DNA of 64,000 bases from Lithodes maja (GCA_037953745.1 JBAKBP010010447.1:1-64000), one strand, 5' to 3'; shown: positions 53,950 through 63,999, counted from the first letter of the stretch. A program made the numbers and translations. The notes: generated from the sequence alone by a model not told the origin.

Positions 53950-54290
53950 ATACAGTAGGCCCGCGAGGAAGAGAAGGACGAATTGTGCGCTTGGCGATAG
54001 GCGGTAAGAAGCCACAACACAAGAAAATCCACCTAATGTGGGAAGCTTGTTGATAACAGTGTTTAAGTGTTTATATTTTTCCTTTTTTACTCTTATTTTT
54101 TACAAAAGTTTTTTCGTAGTGGGTACCCGATCTATGACGACACCATAAGAGAAGTTGCGTTGCACTTATGAAGATGATTCTTTTTCTTCCTCGCGGCGGT
54201 TGATTCGAACGACCGACGTGGTGTTGAATGGAGACTATTATACTAATAGGCAACATGGTCAATGATGAAGGGGCCACTATTACATACAGT
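53950..54290 (-). repeat. DIRS-B left terminal repeat
   Basis: It matches the DIRS-D terminal repeat (30637-30935) in inverted order, as expected for opposite ends of DIRS elements. Shared words include TTTTTTCGTAGTGGGTACCCGATCT. The outer end (54243-54285) carries GTCAATGATGAAGGGGCCACTA, the type of sequence that the left arm of the ICR complements. Confidence 0.78.
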
Positions 54291-54305
54291 ATTGGGTTTT
54301 GGAAG

Positions 54306-54480
54306 CATTAAAGGCAACAAGGTTTTCTCTGCCCCAATTGGAAATAGTAGTTAGATCAGAAGATAAGTGTTGTATGGCTTCATTACGTTTGTTTTTAAGG
54401 GATTCCTGGCTGGGGCGTTCTGGAAAACTAATTGAGTAGTGTAAGGTAGAGTCGTCTGCGTATGAATGGATGGGACTGGA
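54306..54480 (-). pseudogene. LINE-X RT fragment with YADD motif
   Basis: The minus strand translates to IHSYADDSTLHYSI, then SFPERPSQESL and DLTTISNWGREN. This is motif C and the following region of a Jockey-like RT. Neither end of the RT remains. Confidence 0.7.
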
Positions 54481-54732
54481 GTGTTACGCTGGCCAGCTTG
54501 CCAGAATGTACTCGTGACTCGCTAGCACTCGCCACAGCAGTGAAATGGGCTATAATAATCGTAGAACGATATTCTTTCTTTCTTTGTACAGTATTCATGT
54601 TGTCACAGACAGATCAGTGTTTGCCTTTATTCTTGTCTGTGACACTTAGAAGTATTTTATATCCATGGTAGTGATTATAACATGCAGCGCGTGAGAGAGA
54701 GAGAGAGAGTCGGAGGGGAGAGCGAAGAGGCA
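54481..54732. other. Spacer with GA repeats
   Basis: No gene is present. A short GA-dinucleotide run lies at about 54692-54708. Confidence 0.4.
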
Positions 54733-54784
54733 GTGTGTACTCACCTAATTGTACTCACCTAATTGTAGTATACAGGATTTGAGC

Positions 54785-57700
54785 CTAAGCTCGTGTTGTC
54801 CTGTCTCTCTCTCTACATTTATCCAATTTTGCTTTAAAAGTTTGGATATTTCTTGCTCCCACCACCTCCCCATCCAACTTATTCCAACACTCAATGCTTC
54901 TATACGGGAAGCTGAACTTTCTTACATCAGACTTACATATAACTTTCCTCAACTTACAATCATGACCCCTGGTTCTTCCCTCGTCCCTCACCACAAAATC
55001 TCCCTTGTCGATCTTCTCAAAACCTTTCACACACTTAAACATCATGATCATGTCACCTCTCTCTCTCCTCTCCCTCAGCGTTGGCAGCTTTAGCCTCTCC
55101 AATCTTTCCTCATAAGGCAGGTCTCTAAGGCTAGCTATCATCTTAGTGGCAACTCTCTGAACTCTTTCCAGTTTTTTATTATGTTTTATAAGGTGTGGAG
55201 ACCACACCACTGCTGCATACTCCAGTCTTGGTCGTATTATTGTCCCTATTATTTTTGCTAACATCTCTTCATCTAAATAATTCAGAGCTATTCTCATGTT
55301 AGTCAACACTGCATAGGTTTCACCAGTTATTTTATTTATATGCTGTTCAGGTGACAAGCTGTCTGCCACAACTACCCCTAGGTCTTTTGCTTTCACAGCT
55401 TTACTAATTATTTCATCTCCTATTTTATATCCCCAAGAAGGTCTATATTTACTTTTTCCCATCTCAAGAACCTGACACTTACTCGTGTTGAATTCCATTT
55501 TCCAAGTTTGACTCCACTCATATAACTTATCTAGGTCTCTCTGTAATTCTTCACAACTACTCCTACTTGTAATATGCTTCATTAATTTTGCATCATCAGC
55601 AAACATAGATATACACCTATATGAGCCTATTCCCATTTGAAGGTCGTTGATGAAAACCAAAAACATGATTGGGGCCAACACCGATCCTTGAGGCACTCCG
55701 CTTTTTACCCTTTTCCACGAGGAGAACTTTCTTTTTATTACTGTTCGCATTTCCCTCCCAATTAAATAGTTTTCCATCCACTTTAATAATACTCCCTCAA
55801 CCCGCCCCACAGTCCTGAGCTTCCACAACAATCTCTTATGAGGCACCTTATCAAATGCCTTCTTGAAATCTAAATAAATACAATCCACCCACCCCTCCCT
55901 CCCTTGTACAATGTCAATTACCCTATCATAGTAACTCAACAAATTTGTGGTACACGAATGACCTTTTCTGAACCCGAACTGCTTGCTTGAAATTATTTCC
56001 CTCTCCTCCAACATACCCACCCATCTTTTTCTAATAATCTTTTCACAAAGCTTGCATATAACACTCGTTAAGGATACCGGTCGATAATTTAGCGGGTCTT
56101 CTTTATTTCCACTTTTATATATTGGAGTTATATTTGCTTGTTTCCATTCTAAGGGAAGTTCCCCCTTGTTTAATGAGTGTTGAACAATATTAAAAATAGG
56201 TCTCACTAGTTGTTCAGAACATTCTCTCAATACCCATCCAGAAATGTTATCTGGGCCCATAGATTTTCTCAAGTCCAATTCTTCCAACAATGATTTTAGT
56301 TCATCCTTGTTGACTTCTATCGACTCTAGTCCCTGTATCTCGTTCAATTCCACCACAGGTTCTACATAGTCATCCTCCTCCACAAACACGGATGTTAATG
56401 TATCATTCATAATTTCACACATACCCACTGTGTCTTCATATAATTGACCCTCTACCCTAAGCTTTGTTATTTTGTCCTTTATTTTTGTTTTGCCGTTGAT
56501 ATAACTATAGAACAGTTTGGGTTCTTTATTACATTTGTTTACTATATCTTTTTCAAAGTTCTTTTTCTCCTCTCTTATAGTCTTGACATAGTTGTTTCTA
56601 GCATTCTTATACTCATTCCATTTTTCCTCAGTGTGTCTCCTTCTCACTTTATTCCATGCAGAGTCCTTTTTGTTCTGGGCAATGTGACATCGCATGTTAA
56701 ACCACTCTTTCTCCTTAACCAGCTTTCTATCCTTAAATGTTGGTACATATTTATCTACCCCCTCCCTGTAAATGTCTAGTAACATGGTGTATTTTACCTG
56801 AATATTCTGTTCTTGCTCAATAAATGACCAATCTATATTTGCAAAGTATCCTCGTAATGATTCATAATCCGCCTTACTATAATTTAGTCTATATTCCCTA
56901 TGTTCCTCCTCTCTGCCTTCCAGAAATTCCACTGTCAATTCAAATTCAATCACAGCATGATCGCTTTTTCCCATGGGACTCAAATATGTTAGGTTCTTTA
57001 TTTCTTGGGGGTCTTTGGTGAATAATAAGTCGAGTCTTGATGGTTCATCACCTCCTCTAAATCTTGTATTTTCCATAACGTGTTGTGTTAATAGATACCC
57101 CATTGTTAGTTCAAGAAATTTGCTACCCCAAGTATTTTCATTTGAACCCGCATCCAAACATTCCCAATCCACCTCCCCGCAATTAAAGTCCCCTGCAAGA
57201 ATAAGCCTATTTTTCCTTTTACAAATAATTTCTAACATACGCAAGGTTTCCAAAATTAATTCATTATATTCATCGTTGCTCCAAGATTTAGTCTTAGGAG
57301 GTAAATAAACTGATACAATGTCCAATTTTGACCTATCATTATCCTCAATTTCAACTGCTACCACTTCAGCAATGCTATCACCAAGTTTTAATTCTTTAGC
57401 AGTAATTTTATTATCTACCATGATCAACACTCCTCCTCCTAGCTTTCCTAACCTGTCTCTTCTCCATGTACTGTATCCTGCACAACTAATTATATTCGTG
57501 TCTACCTCCTGGTTAAGCTTAGTTTCAGTCAAACATACTACCCCGGGCCTCTCTCTCTTTACATATTCGTCAAACTCAATCTTTTTGGAAATTAACCCAT
57601 CAATATTTGTATACATGAACTTAGCGTTTCCAGTATTTTCCCTATTTTTCTCGTCCCTGCCCGTTCCTTTCTTTTTTGTACGTACCCCTCCCAATTTATT

Positions 57701-57910
57701 TCCTAGCTTGTCTCCTCTTCTCTTGTCTCCACCTGGACTGTTTCTCGCTCCGTTTCCACCTCCCCTCCCTCTGCCTCCACTTGGACTGTTTCTCTCTCTA
57801 TCTCCACCTCCCCTCTCTCTGCCTTCTCCCCCGTCACCCGCACCATCTCCTTTTCCCTCCCTACTTCGTCCCTTCGCTTTATATACCATTTCTTGAGTTT
57901 TCCCTCCCAC
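54785..57910 (-). CDS. CR1 LINE ORF2: endonuclease-reverse transcriptase
   Basis: This is a 1041-codon open frame. The N-terminus is a Gly/Arg/Lys-rich basic leader (residues 1-95). The APE-type endonuclease follows: NIDGLISKK, CLTETKLN, GGGVLIMV, LAGDFNC with Asp241, and KSDHAVIEFE with catalytic His318. The RT comes next: SMGPDNISGWVLR, NYRPVSLTSVICKL, QFGFRKGHSC, YLDFKKAFDKVPH, SGVPQGSVLAPIMF and MFADDAKLM with Asp772 and Asp773. The C-terminal block has LPTLRERRERGDM and FSFPYRSIECWN, as in other CR1 copies here. It nicks genomic DNA and copies its own RNA at the nick. All key residues are present. Its start overlaps ORF1 by about 208 bp in another frame. Confidence 0.93.
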   Translation of the reverse strand: MGGKTQEMVYKAKGRSREGKGDGAGDGGEGRERGGGDRERNSPSGGRGRGGGNGARNSPGGDKRRGDKLGNKLGGVRTKKKGTGRDEKNRENTGNAKFMYTNIDGLISKKIEFDEYVKRERPGVVCLTETKLNQEVDTNIISCAGYSTWRRDRLGKLGGGVLIMVDNKITAKELKLGDSIAEVVAVEIEDNDRSKLDIVSVYLPPKTKSWSNDEYNELILETLRMLEIICKRKNRLILAGDFNCGEVDWECLDAGSNENTWGSKFLELTMGYLLTQHVMENTRFRGGDEPSRLDLLFTKDPQEIKNLTYLSPMGKSDHAVIEFELTVEFLEGREEEHREYRLNYSKADYESLRGYFANIDWSFIEQEQNIQVKYTMLLDIYREGVDKYVPTFKDRKLVKEKEWFNMRCHIAQNKKDSAWNKVRRRHTEEKWNEYKNARNNYVKTIREEKKNFEKDIVNKCNKEPKLFYSYINGKTKIKDKITKLRVEGQLYEDTVGMCEIMNDTLTSVFVEEDDYVEPVVELNEIQGLESIEVNKDELKSLLEELDLRKSMGPDNISGWVLRECSEQLVRPIFNIVQHSLNKGELPLEWKQANITPIYKSGNKEDPLNYRPVSLTSVICKLCEKIIRKRWVGMLEEREIISSKQFGFRKGHSCTTNLLSYYDRVIDIVQGREGWVDCIYLDFKKAFDKVPHKRLLWKLRTVGRVEGVLLKWMENYLIGREMRTVIKRKFSSWKRVKSGVPQGSVLAPIMFLVFINDLQMGIGSYRCISMFADDAKLMKHITSRSSCEELQRDLDKLYEWSQTWKMEFNTSKCQVLEMGKSKYRPSWGYKIGDEIISKAVKAKDLGVVVADSLSPEQHINKITGETYAVLTNMRIALNYLDEEMLAKIIGTIIRPRLEYAAVVWSPHLIKHNKKLERVQRVATKMIASLRDLPYEERLERLKLPTLRERRERGDMIMMFKCVKGFEKIDKGDFVVRDEGRTRGHDCKLRKVICKSDVRKFSFPYRSIECWNKLDGEVVGARNIQTFKAKLDKCRERDRTTRA

Positions 57911-58803
57911 ACTCTCCAGAAAAACTTCTTTTCGTCTTCTTTCGTCCTTTCTCCATTCTTTACATTTGCCTCGGTTTGCAATTCCTTTCTTATGTTTCGA
58001 TCCTCAATACTCATGTCTTTTCTAATTGTAATTTTCTTAAACTTGCTGGTCAAGTTAAGTCTCCATGTTACGTTCATTATTGCATCCACTGTTACCCTAG
58101 ACCTAAACTGCACTCTCATTGGCCTTGTGTTTCCCTTACTATATTTACCCATTCTCCTAACTTCTTCAATATCATCTCTCCAGTTGTTTCCTTCTTCATC
58201 GACATGCTTGATCAATGTTTTTACCTTATTAATTTCTTCCTTATCCCTAGCTTTCCTCTCAATAATGTGCTCCTCTATATCCCCAAATACAATAATACAC
58301 TTATTTCTATCTATTGTTTCACGCAGGACCTGTTCATTTCTCCTCATAGCTTTTACTACCACTGATTCTAAATCTTTATTTTCCCGTTCTGATTGTTTCT
58401 TTTGTTCCTCCATGATTTCCTTCATTGCCACTTCCTTCACTTTTCCTCCTTCGTCATTAACCCATTTATTGTGTTTCTCCTTAATCTCCTCCACATGTGT
58501 TTTCATTTCCTTGGTTTGCCCTTTGTATTCTTCAAGTTGCAATCTTAAAGCTTCATTTTCGTCCCGGAGTTGCCCCATATGAGTTTGAATTTCTTTTAGG
58601 CTAGCCCGACTCAAATCTTGTCCAGGCTCGATGTCCCCAGCCTGAGCACCACATATTGAACATATAGCCTCAATCTGTGAACTAACACTCACCTTCCACT
58701 CCTGCATATCCTCCTTCCACCTTTTAATGTCATTCAGCTCACGTATAATTTTCCCTAGAATGCCCTCGGTCTCACCGACTTCAAATCCATCAAAGTCAGC
58801 CAT
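57703..58803 (-). CDS. CR1 LINE ORF1: RNA-binding protein
   Basis: This is a 366-codon open frame starting MADFDGFEVGET. Residues 65-150 are rich in E, K, Q and L and predict a coiled coil (QTHMGQLRDENEALRLQLEE onward), which in LINE ORF1 proteins drives trimer formation. Residues 165-260 (CIIVFGDIEEHI to KKITIRKDMS) resemble an RRM-like domain followed by a C-terminal domain, as in L1 and some CR1 ORF1 proteins. The last 60 residues are a repetitive acidic-basic stretch with a repeated ERETVQVE word, and they overlap the start of ORF2. It would coat the LINE RNA. Confidence 0.82.
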   Translation of the reverse strand: MADFDGFEVGETEGILGKIIRELNDIKRWKEDMQEWKVSVSSQIEAICSICGAQAGDIEPGQDLSRASLKEIQTHMGQLRDENEALRLQLEEYKGQTKEMKTHVEEIKEKHNKWVNDEGGKVKEVAMKEIMEEQKKQSERENKDLESVVVKAMRRNEQVLRETIDRNKCIIVFGDIEEHIIERKARDKEEINKVKTLIKHVDEEGNNWRDDIEEVRRMGKYSKGNTRPMRVQFRSRVTVDAIMNVTWRLNLTSKFKKITIRKDMSIEDRNIRKELQTEANVKNGERTKEDEKKFFWRVWEGKLKKWYIKRRDEVGREKEMVRVTGEKAERGEVEIERETVQVEAEGGEVETERETVQVETREEETS

Positions 58804-59412
58804 ATTTGTTTACATCCACTCGCATTCACAATCGCTTGAATTATTTTTATCACTCGAAATATCCTCACTTGATTTTAATCTCAAATTATTTTAATACTGT
58901 ATTATAATACAGGACAACACAAAATATCCTTATACTCAAGTTTAGGTGAGTTTATTTGACGAACGCTGTAAACAGCTTGCTAGATCAGCTGATTTTCGGG
59001 AGCGTGTGCGTATGTACGTGTACATTCCTCGCTCGGTGGGCCCACCCGCTCGCTATTGGACGGCGGGCCTGGCATGGCATATGACGTCTGCTTGTCATGT
59101 GACGTAGCGGTCTGTGATTGGTCGCAGAGCCATCTGGTGGCCAGACTCGGTACATCTCTCCTCTCTCGTCAGAACATGGTATCGCACGCTCGGCCCTACA
59201 AGTCCCTCGCATTCTGTCAGCATTTATTAACTTTAACCGCGTATGCTTTAGCAATTATTCACGTATTGTTTTAGCCTAGGTTGATGCATAGTGCACAACC
59301 CAGTATGGCTGTTACTTTGGCTAAGGAAATACTGTTTTTGAGTTGCTGTTGTTAGTGCTGTCACAGAGTTGTTGCACTCTCTTGTTTCCATATATGTATC
59401 CTACTTTTTGGT

Positions 59413-59421
59413 GTATTTAAG
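59413..59421 (+). promoter_or_regulatory. TATA-like box of the LTR
   Basis: GTATTTAAG stands in the expected U3 part of the LTR, followed by pyrimidine-rich sequence. There is no experimental or comparative support. Confidence 0.35.
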
Positions 59422-59651
59422 ATACACGCTTTGGTGTCCTGCCGCCTGCATTATTCCTGTTCTATATTCGACGAGCATCTTAGAGCATCAGACGTTTTCA
59501 GAAGATTCCATATCTGTTTGCTGTAGGACTAGACTTCAAGTGTTTTCATAGAGCATTGAAGAGTTTTAGTGTTGAGTTCAGACTCACACTAAAGATAACG
59601 TAAGCATATAATCTTGTATTAAATCTTGTCATAGTTTATTTAAGCATTGTT

Positions 59652-62087
59652 ATTACTTGAGAAACGGATGTTGACGATGAAGGATAAGACAGTGGTGGAA
59701 CGAAAGTCATTGATTGATTATGTATGTGTGGATGAACGAATGAAGAAATCTGTGATGGATGCTCGGGTGTATAGGGGTATTGGAGGGGGTCTGTCTGATC
59801 ATTATGTAGTGGTAGCTAAGGTTAGGATACAAAAGAAGTGGGTGAGGAGAGCGGGAGGGAGGCGAGAGGAGGGTGGAATGGTGAGGAGGGTGGAGAGGTT
59901 GCAGGAGGAGGAAGTCAGGGAGGAGTACAGGAGAGCAGTGGAAAGACGACTAGGTGGGTTCGACCTGGAAGTTATGGAGGAAGTGGAGGAGATGAGCAAG
60001 GTGTTTAAGGATGAGATCTGTGCAGCATGTGAGGAGGTGTGTGGAATGAGGAGAAGAGGGAGGGGAGTGAAAGGTACAGCATGGTGGACAGAAGAGGTAA
60101 GAATAGCTGTGGAAGAAAAGAAGAAAGCATATAGAGAGTGGTTGGGTAGTAGAGGGAATGAAGATTCCGAGAGACAGAAACGAGCGAGGTACGTGGAGAG
60201 TAAGAGGGTGGTGAAGAGAGTAGTGAAGGAAAGGAAGAGAAGAGTAGATGAGGAATTTGGAAGGAATCTGAGTGTAAAATGGAGGGAGAGTAAGAAACTG
60301 TTCTGGAAAGAAGTCAAGAAAGTTAGGGAAGGTAGCAAGGGAAACAGTAAGGGTGTGAAAGATAAGAATGGGAGAATGCTAGCCGAGAAGCAAGAGAGAG
60401 TCGAAAGATGGAGGGAGTACTTCAGTGAGTTGCTAAATGAAAGGAATGAAGAGCCAGCAAACATAGCTGGATATGGTATGGGAGGGAGAAGAAGAGAAGT
60501 AGTGGAGGAGGAGGTGGGGATCAGGAGGTCAGAAGTGTGGGAAGCCATGAAAAGAGTGAAGTTGGGGAAAGCACCAGGAACAGATGGAGTGTGTGGGGAA
60601 ATGTTGAGGTATGGTGGTGAGATAATGATAGAATGGGTATGGAAAATGTGCAAACTAGCATGGGAGAAGGGGAGTGCACCCGATGACTGGAAGACTGGCA
60701 TAATAGTCCCCCTATATAAGGGCAAAGGGGAAAGAGGAGTGTGTGGTAACCACCGAGGAATATGTCTTCTAAGCGTAGTAGGGAAGGTATACAGTAGGGT
60801 AGTGATTGAGAGAGTGAGAGTGAGAACGGAGAAATGGATAGGCGACGAGCAGGGAGGCTTTAGGAAGGGAAGAGGATGTGTAGATCAGATTTTTACCCTG
60901 AATTGTGTTGTGGAGAAGTATCTGGAGAAGAAACAAAAGGTGTATGTTGCCTTTATGGACTTGGAGAAGGCCTATGACAGAGTGGATAGAGAAGGTTTGT
61001 GGAAAGTACTTAGAATATACGGAGTAGAGGGCAAGTTGCTGAAAGCAGTGAAGAGCATGTATGAGGGTGCAAAGGCGGCAGTACGTGTGGAGAGTGAGCA
61101 GAGCGAGTTCTTTGACCTGAATGTTGGTTTGAAACAGGGGTGTGTGATGTCCCCGTGGTTGTTTACTGTATATATGGATGGAGTTATGAAAGAAATACTA
61201 TCAAGAGCAGTGGATGTTGGTGTATCGCTGAAAAGGGAGGGAATTGAGTGGAAGCTACCTATACTGCTGTTTGCGGATGATACAGTTCTGATGAGTGATA
61301 ATGAATGGGAGTTGCAGGGTCTGGTAAATGAGTTTGGAACAGTGTGCGAAAAACGGAATTTGAAGGTAAATACAGGGAAGAGCAAGGTTATGGTCTTCGA
61401 AAGGGGTGAAGTCACAGAGTGTGAGGTGAAGCTGAACGGTCAGGCTATCGAGATCGTCAACTCTTTTAAGTATCTGGGCAGTGTGTTGAGTAAAGATGGG
61501 ACTATGGATGAAGAGGTGCGGGAGAGGGTACAACAGGGGAAGAGGGTTGTAGGAACGCTAAAAGCAGTAACAAGAAATAGGGTGGTCAGTATGGAAGTGA
61601 AGAAGTCCTTGCATGAGAGTGTGGTAATCCCGACACTGACTTACGGAAGCGAAGCATGGACGTTGGTTGAGAGACTCAGACCAAGAGTGAGAGCAGTGGA
61701 AATGAATTACTTAAGGAGTGTGTGCGGAATTACATGGAGGGATAGACAGACTAATGAGGAAGTAAGAAGGAGGTGTGGTGTGGAGGTAGATGTGATGGAA
61801 AGTGTGAAAAGGAACAACTTGAGATGGTTCGGCCATATGGAACGTATGGAAAGCGAGAGAATGACTAAGAGGGTGTACGAGAGCGAGGTGGAGGGACAGA
61901 GGGGGAGAGGTAGACCGAATATGAGGTGGAAGGATGGAGTGAGGAACTACATGAATGAAGGCGGTGCTGGTTGGGGGGAGGGGCGTCGACTGACTGGGGA
62001 CAGAGGTGCATGGGGGCGGTTCGTTCGTGGCCACCCCTTCGGGGATCACGGCGTCAGGCAATAGATAGATAGATAGATTACTTGAGA
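59652..62087 (+). mobile_element. GATA-tailed LINE, 5'-truncated, inside the LTR
   Basis: The 11-bp duplication ATTACTTGAGA lies at 59652-59662 and 62077-62087. The insert 59663-62076 (2414 bp) lacks most of the endonuclease and ends in TAGA repeats. It is the longest copy of the family seen here. Confidence 0.93.
59668..62064 (+). CDS. LINE endonuclease-RT protein, 5'-truncated but open
   Basis: The frame is open for about 799 codons from the first ATG after the insertion point. It starts in the end of the endonuclease (LIDYVCVDERMKKS, SDHYVVVAKVR) and crosses a basic, Arg/Glu-rich linker. RT motifs are then complete: GKAPGTDGVCGEMLR, IIVPLYKGKGE, NHRGICLLSVVGKVYSRV, EQGGFRKGRGCVDQIF, FMDLEKAYDRVD, GLKQGCVMSPWLF and LLFADDTVLM (Asp at 61276-61281). 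The C-terminus has YLGSVLSKDG, YGSEAWTL and RWFGHMERM, then GRGRPNMRWKDGV. Because the endonuclease is cut it is a dead copy, though the RT itself has no visible lesion. Clade is not assigned; it is similar in style to RTE and I-group LINEs. Confidence 0.88.
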   Translation: MLTMKDKTVVERKSLIDYVCVDERMKKSVMDARVYRGIGGGLSDHYVVVAKVRIQKKWVRRAGGRREEGGMVRRVERLQEEEVREEYRRAVERRLGGFDLEVMEEVEEMSKVFKDEICAACEEVCGMRRRGRGVKGTAWWTEEVRIAVEEKKKAYREWLGSRGNEDSERQKRARYVESKRVVKRVVKERKRRVDEEFGRNLSVKWRESKKLFWKEVKKVREGSKGNSKGVKDKNGRMLAEKQERVERWREYFSELLNERNEEPANIAGYGMGGRRREVVEEEVGIRRSEVWEAMKRVKLGKAPGTDGVCGEMLRYGGEIMIEWVWKMCKLAWEKGSAPDDWKTGIIVPLYKGKGERGVCGNHRGICLLSVVGKVYSRVVIERVRVRTEKWIGDEQGGFRKGRGCVDQIFTLNCVVEKYLEKKQKVYVAFMDLEKAYDRVDREGLWKVLRIYGVEGKLLKAVKSMYEGAKAAVRVESEQSEFFDLNVGLKQGCVMSPWLFTVYMDGVMKEILSRAVDVGVSLKREGIEWKLPILLFADDTVLMSDNEWELQGLVNEFGTVCEKRNLKVNTGKSKVMVFERGEVTECEVKLNGQAIEIVNSFKYLGSVLSKDGTMDEEVRERVQQGKRVVGTLKAVTRNRVVSMEVKKSLHESVVIPTLTYGSEAWTLVERLRPRVRAVEMNYLRSVCGITWRDRQTNEEVRRRCGVEVDVMESVKRNNLRWFGHMERMESERMTKRVYESEVEGQRGRGRPNMRWKDGVRNYMNEGGAGWGEGRRLTGDRGAWGRFVRGHPFGDHGVRQ

Positions 62088-62345
62088 GCTTTTTATTAAC
62101 GTAATTACTCTTGTTGTGAGTAGGTTTTGCCGTCACCGGAAAGCCTTTGTAGAAGTACTGTACACATAACCCAGTTAATTGATACCCCGTTATCCAGTTG
62201 ATTAACTCTGGAGGGTTTAAGTGTTTTGTTCACCGGCTTAATAGTTCGAGGGTTTGGAATTAGCGTACCGTTGTTGCAGATCTAGCCTATCTTGTAGTCC
62301 AATATTAAGTGCCCTTGTTTATTTCGTTGTGCCGGTCGTAACAAA

Positions 62346-62363
62346 TGGCGACCTTAGTCCAGG
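62346..62363 (+). other. Putative primer-binding site
   Basis: TGGCGACCTTAGTCCAGG begins two bases after the LTR end. TGG starts are usual for primer sites pairing with a tRNA 3' CCA. The tRNA was not identified. Confidence 0.45.
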
Positions 62364-62625
62364 ATATAGTGAACTGAGTTTTGCAGGATTTTTTTTGGGA
62401 GAAATCTTATTCGCCATTTTTGGGTTCGATTTTATTTCTCGCAGTGTTGGCAGTGGACATTGTTTTTGAGGATATATGGAACTTGTTGGAGTTTATTGGT
62501 GACCTAGTATTGCACTTTAAAAAAAAAAAAAAAAAAAAAATCTTAGAATATTTTTTGTGAATAAAGCTACGCGAGAGTTTGGCTACTTTTGTCTTGACTT
62601 GGGATTTTTTTTTTTTTCCTCCATC

Positions 62626-63999
62626 ATGTCATCACTGGACGGGTTTGAGCATAGTGAGGGCACAGTGCGAGAGACAGGCGAGAAGGTGGAGAAGGTGGAG
62701 TTGTTTGACGGCGTTCGGGTGGTGAACGGTGAGGATGATGCTCGGAGGTTTTTGGAGGAGCCTGTGTCGGCGGACCGGGTGTCGGGGCTGGACCGGTACG
62801 GACTGCAGTGTATAGCCACGGTCTTAGGGTTTTCTTGCACTAGCGGTTGGTCAAGAAGTGAGCTGTTTACCTGTGTGCTGGGTGGGGTGCATGAGGCTTC
62901 GGGTGGAGCAGGAGCTGGGGCACCTTCGTCCCAGCCCCCATTCCACTCAACTCCTATCATGGCGCCCCCTCGGGTTCCGGAGCCGAGTACGTTCCTGCAG
63001 GCCGATGTCCGCTGGCGGTTGGGTATGCCTCTAGGTGACTCACTGGGTGGGTCCCCGGTAGTAGCACCTCCTCCTCAAGGTTTGTCTCCCGAGATGTTGT
63101 TTCAGCTCGAGCTCGCCAAACTTAAGCAGCAGGAGCGACAGGCTGAGCTCGAGCAGCGAAAGCATGAGGCTGAGCTCAAGCAGCGAGAGGCAGAGCTCAA
63201 GTATGAGTCTGCAAGGTATTGTGCCGATGTTGACCTAGAGCAAACTCGTGTAGAGGTGACGGGGAACCGTTTCGTCCAGGGGGGTCGACCCCATGACTAG
63301 TCCCTGTCGCATCTACTAAAGTTGGTTCCAGTGTTTGATGAGTCAGGAGTTACAGAATTCTTTCTCCGTTTTGAGAAAAAGTGCTGGGAGCACCAATGGC
63401 CCGAGGAGAAGTGGGCAGCCCTTGTTTCTTCACGATTGACGGGGAAAGCACTCAAGGCGTACGATGCTTTGCCCCTAGATTCCTGTGTGAATTATGAGGC
63501 GTTGAAAGAGGTTGTCCTGAGGGCGTATGAGTTGCAGCCAGAGACCTATAGGCTGAAGTTTAGGGCTGTTCCTAAGCGAAAGGAGAGTACTTTCCAGGAA
63601 CACGCTAGAGAACTATCAGATGCGTTTGAGAATTGGTTGAGGTCGGAGAAAGCAACTACTTTTGATGCGGTGAAGCAATTAGTGTTGTTAGAACAATTCT
63701 TTAAATGCACTGGTGGGGACTTGACTCTTAACCTGAAAGAAAAGCAACCTAAAACTCTGCAGGAGGCGGCTGAGTTGGCTGACCTCAGGTTGTCGTTAAT
63801 TCGTGGGTGCGGGTCTGCCCAGAGAGCTGAGGCAGGTAACAAGGGGCGTACCACCTCACCCCCCCGAACTAATGATACAACAAATTATCCTACTAAGAGC
63901 ACTGTTGCCAATTTTGAACCCAAGTCGAAATCCTTCTCGTTAAAGAAAGGCCAGGGCCCTTCCCCACCCCAGGGGAAGTCAAGGAGTGAGGTGGAGTGT
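62626..63999 (+). pseudogene. gag: Gypsy-type gag, interrupted by a stop, runs off the window
   Basis: A frame from ATG 62626 starts MSSLDGFEHSEG and contains a long E/K/Q/R helical repeat (ELEQRKHEAELKQREAELK). It meets TAG at 63298-63300. The same frame continues open after it to the window end with the capsid-like part of Ty3/Gypsy elements that resembles the SCAN fold: FFLRFEKKCWEHQWPEEKWA, LTGKALKAYDALP and LKEVVLRAYELQPE. A basic Lys/Ser/Pro-rich tail comes last. Pol lies outside the window. The single stop may be a mutation; no recoding signal is evident. Confidence 0.78.

Larger units (their letters stand above)
54733..58985 (-). mobile_element. CR1-type LINE with both ORFs open
   Basis: The minus-strand element runs from a leader (58804 to about 58985) through ORF1 and ORF2 to a 3' end of two 14-bp repeats (TTAGGTGAGTACAA type, 54737-54768). 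Both reading frames are uninterrupted. The exact 5' end is uncertain, and no target duplication was seen. This is the best candidate in the window for an autonomous LINE. Confidence 0.85.
58985..62343 (+). repeat. 5' LTR of a Ty3/Gypsy-like element, split by a LINE
   Basis: The right end is set by ACA at 62341-62343, followed two bases later by a primer-binding-like TGGCGACC. The left end is approximate (about 58980-59005, beginning TG). A TATA-like GTATTTAAG lies at 59413. Without the LINE (59663-62076) and one duplicate the LTR would be about 0.93 kb. No second LTR is in the window. Confidence 0.6.

Noticed and set aside
55000..58600. Long plus-strand open frames opposite the CR1 ORFs (for example 57318-58582)
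   Set aside because: They are Ser/Leu/Phe-rich mirror images of charged minus-strand coding sequence with no family match.
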